The notes under the pieces are model-generated. The model worked only from the letters and a program-made list of their open reading frames with translations, did no database searches and was not told the origin of the DNA. A stretch of 64,000 nucleotides of DNA from Duganella sp. 1224. Lineage in GTDB: Bacteria > Pseudomonadota > Gammaproteobacteria > Burkholderiales > Burkholderiaceae_D. Position 1 is the first letter of the stretch; each line of letters opens with the position of its first letter. Made by a program: the position numbers and the translations under genes. This document shows positions 34,781-41,713 of the stretch, one piece after another. The DNA is taken from contig NZ_JACBYS010000001.1 of NCBI RefSeq assembly GCF_013408245.1, forward strand, positions 992,001 through 1,056,000, given 5' to 3'.

Positions 34781-34956
34781 GGTCTATTGTTATAGTGGTT
34801 TTGATAAAGGAAGAAATTTAGCACGAGTGTGCCTTTTTTTCGTCCGGATTGCAATTGTGGCGCCATTGTCCGCGACATTATTAGACACCGCAATCTAATA
34901 CTGGCTTTTTGTGTAATGATTACGGTTAAACACCGTCCGGAACAAAAGGAGTCACC

Positions 34957-35733
34957 GTGGGCATAGAAGTCAACTTTGAAGGGAAAATCGCGCTGATCAC
35001 CGGCGCCTCCAGCGGACTGGGGGCGCGCTTCGCCAAGGTGCTGGCCCAGGCCGGCGCGCAGGTGGTGCTGGCCTCGCGCCGCACCGAGCGCCTGAAGGAG
35101 CTGCGCGCCGAAATCGAGGCCGACGGCGGCGCCGCCCACGTGGTCAGCCTCGACGTGACCGACTACGCCAGCATCAAATCAGCCATCGCCCATGCCGAGA
35201 CCGAGGCCGGCCCGATCGACATCCTGGTCAACAACTCCGGCGTGTCGACCACCCAGCGGCTGGTGGACGTGACGCCGGAAGACTACGCCTTCGTCATGGA
35301 CACCAACCTGCGCGGCGCCTTTTTCGTGGCGCAGGAAACCGCCAAGCGCATGATCGCGCGCGCCAAGGGCGATCCGGCCAAGCAGCACCGCATCATCAAC
35401 ATCGCCTCGGTGGCCGGGCTGCGCGTGCTGCCGCAGATCGGCGTGTACTGCATGAGCAAGGCCGGCGTGGTGCAGATGACCAAGGCCATGGCGGTGGAGT
35501 GGGGCAAGTACGGCATCAACACCAACGCCATCTGCCCCGGCTATATTTCGACCGAGATCAACGAGGAGTATTTCGCCAGCGAGCAGGGCCAGAAGCTGAT
35601 CGGCATGCTGCCGCGCAAGCGGCCCGGCAAGCCGGAAGACCTGGACGGCCTGCTGTTGCTGCTGGCCGGCGAGGATTCCAACTTCATCAACGGCGCCATC
35701 ATCTCGGCCGACGACGGCATGACCGCCACCTGA
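34957..35733 (+). CDS. SDR-family NAD(P)-dependent oxidoreductase
   Basis: The 258-residue product is a classical short-chain dehydrogenase with cofactor motif ITGASSGLG (14-22), LVNNSG, and the catalytic triad Ser151, Tyr164, Lys168 (YCMSK). The GTG start at 34957 has AAGGAG 5 nt upstream. Substrate cannot be read from the sequence. Its position opposite ETF-QO and near the ketoacid CoA-transferase genes suggests a role in fatty-acid or hydroxyacyl metabolism, which is only an inference. A REP-like inverted repeat follows its stop directly. Confidence 0.92.
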   Translation: MGIEVNFEGKIALITGASSGLGARFAKVLAQAGAQVVLASRRTERLKELRAEIEADGGAAHVVSLDVTDYASIKSAIAHAETEAGPIDILVNNSGVSTTQRLVDVTPEDYAFVMDTNLRGAFFVAQETAKRMIARAKGDPAKQHRIINIASVAGLRVLPQIGVYCMSKAGVVQMTKAMAVEWGKYGINTNAICPGYISTEINEEYFASEQGQKLIGMLPRKRPGKPEDLDGLLLLLAGEDSNFINGAIISADDGMTAT

Positions 35734-35817
35734 CGTCATGCCGGCGCAAGCCGGTATCCATGCCGAGCGCGCGGACCATTACACTCGGCATGGGGCCCGG
35801 CTTGCGCCGGGACGACG
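35734..35817. repeat. REP-like inverted repeat between convergent genes
   Basis: Two 34-nt arms (35734-35767 and 35784-35817) match at 29 positions as an inverted repeat around a 16-nt loop. The core is CCGGCGCAAGCCGG and CCATGCCGAG. It fills the whole gap between the SDR stop and the convergent regulator stop. It looks like the dispersed intergenic repeats of beta-proteobacteria (GTCATxCCxGCGxAxGCxGG family) and could act as terminator for both genes. Confidence 0.75.
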
Positions 35818-35819
35818 GG

Positions 35820-36380
35820 CTAAAGCTGCACGCCGACCAGCTTGTGCACCAGCTCGGACGAGGTGGAGGCGGAAAACTTGCGCATCAGCCGCGCCCGGTG
35901 CATTTCCACCGTGCGCGGGCTGAGGTCGACCTGGCGGGCGATGGTCTTGCTGGTCTTGCCCTCGACCAGCAGGGCGGCGATTTCGCGCTCGCGCGGCGTC
36001 AGCTCGGCGGTGACCGGGCGTTTTTCGCTGACGTCCTCGAAGGTCCAGATGCCGGCGCCGAGCGGGGCGTCGGCGCGCATCGCGTGGCCGGTGACGTGGC
36101 ACCAGAACAGCTCGCCATCGGCGCGGCGCATGATGCGCTCGTCGGAATAGCGGCCCTTGGCGTTCATGATGGGAATGATGCGGTCGCCGGTGCGCAGGAA
36201 CTCGTCCATGGTCGGGTACAGCGCCAGGAAGGACAGGCCTTCCAACTGCTCGCGGGTGTAGCCGAACATCTCGGCCAGCGCGGCGTTGCAGGTCTGGATG
36301 GTGCGGTTTTCCGAGATGCACATGCCTACCGGCGCATGGAGGAAAATCGATTCGTAATCAATAATCGGCTGAGCGTGCAT
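35820..36380 (-). CDS. PAS domain-LuxR-type transcriptional regulator
   Basis: The 186-residue product has a PAS sensor (about residues 8-115: IFLHAPVGMCISENRTIQTC, MFGYTREQLEGLSF, WCHVTGHAM). A LuxR-type helix-turn-helix follows (LTPREREIAALLVEGKTSKT...SPRTVEMHRARLMRKF). It has no receiver domain, so it senses a ligand or redox state directly. I choose the ATG at 36380; the open frame runs 33 codons further without a ribosome site. It is divergent from scoA-scoB with 125 nt between, so it may regulate them. Confidence 0.88.
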   Translation of the reverse strand: MHAQPIIDYESIFLHAPVGMCISENRTIQTCNAALAEMFGYTREQLEGLSFLALYPTMDEFLRTGDRIIPIMNAKGRYSDERIMRRADGELFWCHVTGHAMRADAPLGAGIWTFEDVSEKRPVTAELTPREREIAALLVEGKTSKTIARQVDLSPRTVEMHRARLMRKFSASTSSELVHKLVGVQL

Positions 36381-36404
36381 GGATGAGCAGGTATTTCTAC
36401 GGTA

Positions 36405-36433
36405 TTGAACTTTCGGTGGGCGTATTCTATGCT
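36405..36433 (+). promoter_or_regulatory. Sigma-70 promoter of scoA-scoB
   Basis: TTGAAC (36405-36410) and TATGCT (36428-36433) are separated by exactly 17 nt. The predicted start near 36440 gives a leader of about 65 nt, ending in the ribosome site AAAGGGA ahead of the scoA ATG. This is the best sigma-70 match in the window. It lies inside the divergent gap with the PAS-LuxR gene. Confidence 0.62.
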
Positions 36434-36505
36434 GGATCGCCGCATCGCTAACGTATTTAACAACGTTGGCAAGGCACACGCAACATAAATCATTAAAGGG
36501 ACACC

Positions 36506-37207
36506 ATGAACAAGATCTATCCCGACGCCGCTGCCGCGCTGAACGGCGTGGTCCAGAACGGCCAGACCATCGCCGTCGGCGGCTTCGGCCTGTGCGGCAT
36601 CCCCGAGGCGCTGATCGGCGCGCTGCGCGATTCCGGCGTCACCGGCCTGACCGCCATCTCCAACAACGCCGGCGTCGACGGTTTCGGCCTTGGCCAGTTG
36701 CTGGAAACCCGCCAGATTAAAAAGATGATCGCTTCCTACGTGGGCGAAAACAAGGAGTTTGCGCGCCAGTACCTGGCCGGCGAGCTGGAACTGGAATTCA
36801 CGCCGCAGGGCACGCTGGCCGAAAAGCTGCGCGCCGGCGGCGCCGGCATCCCGGCCTTCTTCACCAAAACCGGCGTCGGCACCATTGTTGCTGACGGCAA
36901 GGAAATCCGCGAGTTCGACGGCGAGCAGTACGTGATGGAGCGCGCGCTGGTGGCCGACGTGGCGCTGGTCAAGGCCTGGAAGGCCGACAAGGCCGGCAAC
37001 CTGGTGTTCCGCAAGACCGCCCGCAACTTCAACCCCAACGCCGCCATGGCCGGCAAGGTCTGCATCGTCGAGGTCGAACAGCTGGTGGAAACCGGCGAGA
37101 TCGATCCCGACCAGGTACACCTGCCAAGCATCTATGTGCACCGCATCGTGGTCAACGCCACGCCGGAAAAACGCATCGAGCAGCGCACCATCCGCGCCGC
37201 CAACTAA
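36506..37207 (+). CDS. scoA: Succinyl-CoA:3-ketoacid CoA-transferase subunit A
   Basis: Together with ScoB it moves CoA from succinyl-CoA to acetoacetate or a similar 3-oxoacid. The 233-residue product has the subunit-A motif VGGFGLCGIPEALIGAL near residues 24-40, NNAGVDGFGLGQLL, and FARQYLAGELELEFTPQGTL. The length is normal (230-235). It has a clear ribosome site and promoter, and lies 19 nt before scoB. An AtoD-like acetate CoA-transferase is a less likely alternative. Confidence 0.94.
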   Translation: MNKIYPDAAAALNGVVQNGQTIAVGGFGLCGIPEALIGALRDSGVTGLTAISNNAGVDGFGLGQLLETRQIKKMIASYVGENKEFARQYLAGELELEFTPQGTLAEKLRAGGAGIPAFFTKTGVGTIVADGKEIREFDGEQYVMERALVADVALVKAWKADKAGNLVFRKTARNFNPNAAMAGKVCIVEVEQLVETGEIDPDQVHLPSIYVHRIVVNATPEKRIEQRTIRAAN

Positions 37208-37226
37208 AGAACATCGGAGATAGAAC

Positions 37227-37877
37227 ATGGCATGGACTCGTGATGAAATGGCCGCGCGCGCGGCCAAGGAACTGCAGGACGGTTTCTACGTCAACCTCGG
37301 CATCGGCCTGCCGACGCTGGTGGCCAACTACGTGCCGAGCGGCATCGAAGTATTCCTGCAGTCGGAAAACGGCTTGCTGGGCATCGGCCCATTCCCGACC
37401 GAAGCCGAAATCGACGCCGACCTGATCAACGCTGGCAAGCAGACCGTGACGGCGCTGCCGGGCGCGGCCTACTTCAGCTCGGCCGACTCGTTCGGCATGA
37501 TCCGCGGCGGCAAGATCAACCTGGCCATCCTGGGCGCGATGCAGGTGTCGGAACAGGGCGACCTGGCCAACTGGATGATCCCTGGCAAAATGGTCAAGGG
37601 CATGGGCGGCGCGATGGACCTGGTGGCCGGCGTCAAGAAAGTGGTGGTGCTGATGGAGCACGTGGCCACCGCCAAGGACGGCTCGACGTCCCACAAGCTG
37701 CTGCCGAAGTGCGACCTGCCGCTGACCGGCGTCGGCGTGGTGGACCTGGTCATCACCGACCTCGGCGTGATGGAAGTGACCGACCACGGCCTGAAGGTGA
37801 CCGAACTGGCGCCGGGCGTCAGCAAGGAGCAGATCCAGGCCGCCACTGGCGTCAAGCTGGACTTCTCGACGCTTTAA
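37227..37877 (+). CDS. scoB: Succinyl-CoA:3-ketoacid CoA-transferase subunit B
   Basis: This subunit carries the active-site glutamate that forms the enzyme-CoA thioester. The 216-residue product has [16 protein letters not shown] and the catalytic motif [14 protein letters not shown] with Glu47. Its [19 protein letters not shown] segment is also conserved. It is the second gene of the operon and full length. Confidence 0.95.
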   Translation: MAWTRDEMAARAAKELQDGFYVNLGIGLPTLVANYVPSGIEVFLQSENGLLGIGPFPTEAEIDADLINAGKQTVTALPGAAYFSSADSFGMIRGGKINLAILGAMQVSEQGDLANWMIPGKMVKGMGGAMDLVAGVKKVVVLMEHVATAKDGSTSHKLLPKCDLPLTGVGVVDLVITDLGVMEVTDHGLKVTELAPGVSKEQIQAATGVKLDFSTL

Positions 37878-37921
37878 CTTAGTGTGGCGCCATCGTCGCA
37901 GCAGGATCTCGAGCGCACAAC

Positions 37922-38095
37922 ATGGCGCTGATCGGCAAAGTGCTTGCCGGCCAGGCCGCGCTGGAAACGGTAGAACTGCTGGGTGGGCACAGGCCGGCGC
38001 CAGCGGTCATGGCGGCGCTTCCGGTATGCAAGCACTGCGGCGCTGGCATGGAAAGCGACGTCCGCTTCTGTAGCGACCGCGGTAAGGCCTGCTAG
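37922..38095 (+). CDS. Small zinc-ribbon protein, possibly a degenerate remnant
   Basis: A 57-codon frame from an ATG at 37922 encodes a short N-terminus and then CKHCGAGMESDVRFCSDRGKAC. This is like the treble zinc-ribbon tail CxxCGxxxxxxxxFCxxCG, but the second pair reads CSDRG, so one Cys ligand is replaced by Arg with another Cys near the end. There is no good ribosome site. It follows scoB by 44 nt and overlaps the convergent HAF-repeat gene by 4 nt. It may be the 3' remnant of a longer gene. Confidence 0.4.
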   Translation: MALIGKVLAGQAALETVELLGGHRPAPAVMAALPVCKHCGAGMESDVRFCSDRGKAC

Positions 38096-39129
38096 CCCAT
38101 CGTTGTCCGCAAGGCGATGCCACGGTAGCGGCGGCGGTACGCCACCACGCCGGTGGCCGCCAGCAACACCAAGGCGATCAGGCCCAGCAAATCCTGGCCG
38201 CCGTGCGTGACCACCGCCGGCTGGCTGGAGACCATGGTGGCGGCGTTAAACTTGTTGCCGACGCTGTAAGCGCCGATCACCAGTTCCTGGTCGTTGATGG
38301 CGTTGACCAGATACAGGCCGTAGCCGCCGCGATGGACCGTCATCTTGCCGTCTCGGTAGACAAAAGAGCGGCGTTCATCGCCGACGCGGATGCTGCCCAC
38401 CACATGGCCAGCCTGGTTGACGGCGGTGGCGTAACTATCGCCATAGCCGATCAGCGCACCAAGGTCGACCATCTTGCCCTTGTTCCACATAAAAGCATGC
38501 CAGCGGCGATCCGGCATTTCCGACGCGCCGACCACCACGCCGTTATCGTTGATGGCGCTGGCGCTGCTGATCCGTCCGCCCAGCGTGCCGAGATCCTGCA
38601 TGCTGCCGCCCGGTTCGGTCAGGAAGGCATGACGGTAGCCGTCGGCGCGGGCGGCCGTGCCAACCACCGCGCCTTGATTATTGATGCCGGCCGCGTAGCT
38701 GATCTTGCCGCCCAGCGTGCCGAGGTCGCGCAGCGCGCCGTCGCCGCCGCTGACGAAGGCGCGGTAATAGCCGTCGCTGGTATCCGAAAAGCCGGCCACC
38801 TGGCCGGCGTTGTTGATCGCCGCGCCGTAGCTGCTGTTGCCACCCAGCGTGCCGACGTCCTGCATGCGCTGGCCGTGACGGACCACGAAGGCGCGCCAGT
38901 ATCCGGCGGCATTTTGCGCCGTCCCGACCACGTCGCCGTTGGCGTTGATGCCCCTGGTGAAACCCTCGCTGCCGCCCAGCGTGCCCAGTTCCACCGGACG
39001 CTTGTCAAACAGGATGGCGCGCTGGTGCCCGTACTCGTCCTCGATGATGCCAGCCATCTGGCCACGTGCGTTGATATCGACGGCGATGCTGGCTTCGGTG
39101 CCGCGCGCGCCCAGGGGTAGCTCATGCAT
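38092..39129 (-). CDS. HAF-repeat protein with C-terminal membrane anchor
   Basis: The 345-residue product consists of about seven HAF-type repeats with the pattern LGTLGG-(S/F)-(S/Y)-A-x-x-I-N-x-x-G-x-V-V-G (for example VELGTLGGSEGFTRGINANG, MQDVGTLGGNSSYGAAINNA). It probably folds as a beta propeller. A C-terminal membrane helix (LLGLIALVLLAATGVVAY) and an Arg cluster follow. The ATG at 39129 has AAGGAG 5 nt upstream; the open frame further upstream is not coding. There is no N-terminal signal peptide, odd for a family usually outside the cell. Function is unknown. Confidence 0.82.
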   Translation of the reverse strand: MHELPLGARGTEASIAVDINARGQMAGIIEDEYGHQRAILFDKRPVELGTLGGSEGFTRGINANGDVVGTAQNAAGYWRAFVVRHGQRMQDVGTLGGNSSYGAAINNAGQVAGFSDTSDGYYRAFVSGGDGALRDLGTLGGKISYAAGINNQGAVVGTAARADGYRHAFLTEPGGSMQDLGTLGGRISSASAINDNGVVVGASEMPDRRWHAFMWNKGKMVDLGALIGYGDSYATAVNQAGHVVGSIRVGDERRSFVYRDGKMTVHRGGYGLYLVNAINDQELVIGAYSVGNKFNAATMVSSQPAVVTHGGQDLLGLIALVLLAATGVVAYRRRYRGIALRTTMG

Positions 39130-39253
39130 GATGTCTCCTTGTTGATTGATCGCTAAGGGAACTGCAAGTCTTGTGCCACGGCCAATTATGGCTGAGGCGC
39201 GCGAAGGTGTGCGGAAATGAACGTCCGCGTTGTTCGTTTTCGGACAGCGCGGT

Positions 39254-39693
39254 CTAGTCGCAGGCCGAGCCCATGGCGGTGATCCGCCATTTACCCTTGA
39301 CCAGTTCCAGCGTGCGGCTGTGGATGCAGGCTTCGTTCGGATAATAGCTGAGCTGGATTTCTGCCGGGCTGGCTTGCACCGTGGCATTCCATGCTTCCCA
39401 TGCCGCCAGCAAGGCATTGATGACGTCCTTCGTGACCGGGATTGAGCAGGCTTCTTCCTGCTCTTCCCCAGTGCCAGACGACTGATAGTTGATCTTGCGG
39501 ACCGCGTGGCTGGCGATATAGGCCTTGCTGGCCGCCGACTTGGGCGCGCACAGTAAAGTGTCGATCAGTCTCCAGCCTTCCACCGCCGCAGGGCCGGACA
39601 GCTGCGCCCGCAGTGCCTCCTCGGCGGACGCGGTGCAGCACGTGCGAAGCCGCTCGCGGCAGCAACTAAAAGCAGAATTTTCTTTATCATCAT
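39254..39693 (-). pseudogene. Small secreted protein gene with an apparent frameshift
   Basis: One frame from an ATG pair at 39693/39690 encodes a good signal peptide (MMIKKILLLVAAASGFARA). About 20 codons later it loses sense. A different frame then carries a plausible mature protein (SAEEALRAQLSGPAAVEGW ... LVKGKWRITAMGSACD) to the stop at 39254. Adding one base near 39620-39630 would join them into a periplasmic protein of about 145 residues. Either a real mutation or a sequencing error is possible. It lies downstream of the vgrG-effector-immunity genes and may have been a second immunity or accessory protein. Confidence 0.55.
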
Positions 39694-39818
39694 TCTTACT
39701 AATACCGAATAAACCGGTAACCTGCCAACGGCGGCAGTCTGACAGGCAACCGGAGACCCGAATCGAAATTCGCCGGATCGATGTCCAGCACCGCTGCTCG
39801 GTACAGCCACACGCCATG

Positions 39819-40277
39819 CTAGTAATCGTATTTTTTTGAGAAGGCAAAACGACTGGACCTAGCCCCCGTCACATTTTGTCGGAACTTGTTTAGCTCATTA
39901 GCGCGCTGTGTGAGTAAAGATACAATACATTCATCGTGGGCAACTCCCGCGCAGACGCCGTTGTCGCAATTGGCATTCTGATCAACTTCTTCACATTTTT
40001 CCAGCCGCCAGTCTAGCCAGCTCCTTTGTGTTTTACGCAGATCGGCAACATCTTCTTTGGACAACACTTTAATTAGCTCTTTGTATTCCTTGTTGAGTTT
40101 TTTATCCTCCTTCACGTATGCCGCGTAATTTTCGCAACGACTAAGAGGAGTATTGTCGAGCTTGCAATCTTGATCTTGCGAGCGATTTTTTAATACGCAA
40201 TCGTTCTTGCATTCTGCGAAAGCCAGAATGGATGAGCAGCAAAACAACAATACAAGTATATTCAGAAATTTTTTCAT
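39819..40277 (-). CDS. LprI-like (DUF1311-type) periplasmic protein, probable T6SS immunity protein
   Basis: The 152-residue product has a signal peptide (MKKFLNILVLLFCCSSILAFA) and several Cys residues. Its core LNKEYKELIKVLSKEDVADL followed by RKTQRSWLDWRLEKCE is the LprI/lysozyme-inhibitor pattern (L..Y..L ... QR.W...R...C). It starts 3 nt after the LysM/lysozyme-like gene, so both are co-transcribed from vgrG. The pairing suggests that it protects the periplasm from that enzyme; this is an inference. Base composition is AT-rich compared with the neighbours. Confidence 0.72.
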   Translation of the reverse strand: MKKFLNILVLLFCCSSILAFAECKNDCVLKNRSQDQDCKLDNTPLSRCENYAAYVKEDKKLNKEYKELIKVLSKEDVADLRKTQRSWLDWRLEKCEEVDQNANCDNGVCAGVAHDECIVSLLTQRANELNKFRQNVTGARSSRFAFSKKYDY

Positions 40278-40280
40278 GAT

Positions 40281-41711
40281 TCAGTAAGTTGATGTGTCAT
40301 ACAAGTCCTCAGCCAAAAAGCCAAGTTCATCTTTAATCAATAACTTAACGCGCCGCGACTCATCTTCGTGTACCTCCGTGTCACCTATCTTACCTTTTGC
40401 AGCGGCAATGGCGTCCAAGCACTTTCGTTCGTCTTCTGAGGACTTGAATGGCCTTTGTACCTTGAGTTCATCGGCAACGCTGTACAGGAGGCGCGACAGC
40501 TTTTGTCCCACGCCGCCTCGAATATTGCATGCAGCCAAAAACGCTAATCCTAATGCGGAACGCACGTTATTGGTTTTGGCAAGTTGCAGGAGCGGATTGA
40601 AATAGCGCTCCACTGCAAAGTCCAGCTGAACTTCCTGGAAGTCCAGTACTTTTCCGGCAGCCAGAAAACGCTCTTTCCACGTGCCAGTCCAGAGGTCTGT
40701 CGCCGTTGCGCCTTTTTGAGCAGGAATCGGTTGCACGCGTTTACCGCGAATTTCGCGCGACACTGGTAAGTCTGATTGTGTAGGGCCGTTGGCCAGTCTG
40801 GCTAACTCCTTGCCTTCTGGTTTGCGTCGGATGGAATTCCAATACGCCTGTCCCGACATCGGGATGGTGGCGTTGTTGGCCAAATCGGCACGCCCTGTTG
40901 TGGTCAAGGTGATCAAACTGTCCGCTATCGCCGAGTCGCCCCCACCAAATACCTCAGTAAATTTCGCCCCGTTCTTGGCTTTCATTTTGACCAGCAGGTC
41001 ACCCAGACTACCGCTATCCTGGGTGTACTGAATAACCCCATAAGACAGACCGATGTGCACGATGCGTGAATAGGTTAAACCGCCTATTCCTTTTTTGCCA
41101 TATTTGCGGCCAACGAACTCTTGGTCGGTGTTAATGCTGCCAAACCCATCCGCATTCATTTCGCAAACCGCTACTGCCGCGACGATCTGTTTTTTCTCGT
41201 TGTCAGTCAATTTTACGCCGCCGAACTGAACGACGTGGGCTTCCTTTCCCAACCTCTCCTTTAAATTCTCCTTTACATCGCTCAGCTGTCGTGTGCTACG
41301 GCTACCTTTTTTCGCAGGTGGCGTCTGCTTATGCTCCGGGGGTTTTGTGTCCTTCGGAACATCAGCTTTCTCCTCTTTTTGCACCCGTTCATTGGCTTCG
41401 TCGGTACGCAGTTTCTGCAGCAGGTTTTCAATCCATTGCAGACTGAGTTCTCTTGCATGAAGCATGGCCTCGTCCACCTGCTCCGAAAGTGACTTTTCAC
41501 GTGCTGCAGGTGCGGGTGAGGGTTTTGCAGGAGGCGTGACAGCTGGAGGCGCTTGTTGTTCGCGCTTTTTGGGGATGGTTAACACTTGTCCCGTGTGGAT
41601 TCTGTCCGGGTCCTTGATATGGTTCGCCTCGATCAGTGACGCTTTATCCACATGAAATAGTTTCGCGATGGACGAGATGCTTTCTCCATCCCTGACTTTG
41701 TGTGTAGGCAT
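40281..41711 (-). CDS. LysM-domain lysozyme-like protein, probable T6SS cell-wall effector
   Basis: The 476-residue product has an N-terminal LysM peptidoglycan-binding domain (residues 1-48: HKVRDGESISSIAKLF, IHTGQVLTIP). A Pro/Lys-rich linker runs to about 145, then comes a domain with VAAVAVCEMNADGFGSIN (Glu184 as possible catalytic acid) and IGLSYGVIQYTQDSGSLGDL. The SYGxIQxTxxxGxLG pattern resembles lysozyme- or chitosanase-type folds. There is no signal peptide. It follows vgrG by 2 nt and precedes a periplasmic LprI-like protein, the classic effector-immunity order. The exact enzyme class is uncertain. Confidence 0.72.
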   Translation of the reverse strand: MPTHKVRDGESISSIAKLFHVDKASLIEANHIKDPDRIHTGQVLTIPKKREQQAPPAVTPPAKPSPAPAAREKSLSEQVDEAMLHARELSLQWIENLLQKLRTDEANERVQKEEKADVPKDTKPPEHKQTPPAKKGSRSTRQLSDVKENLKERLGKEAHVVQFGGVKLTDNEKKQIVAAVAVCEMNADGFGSINTDQEFVGRKYGKKGIGGLTYSRIVHIGLSYGVIQYTQDSGSLGDLLVKMKAKNGAKFTEVFGGGDSAIADSLITLTTTGRADLANNATIPMSGQAYWNSIRRKPEGKELARLANGPTQSDLPVSREIRGKRVQPIPAQKGATATDLWTGTWKERFLAAGKVLDFQEVQLDFAVERYFNPLLQLAKTNNVRSALGLAFLAACNIRGGVGQKLSRLLYSVADELKVQRPFKSSEDERKCLDAIAAAKGKIGDTEVHEDESRRVKLLIKDELGFLAEDLYDTSTY

Positions 41712-41713
41712 AT

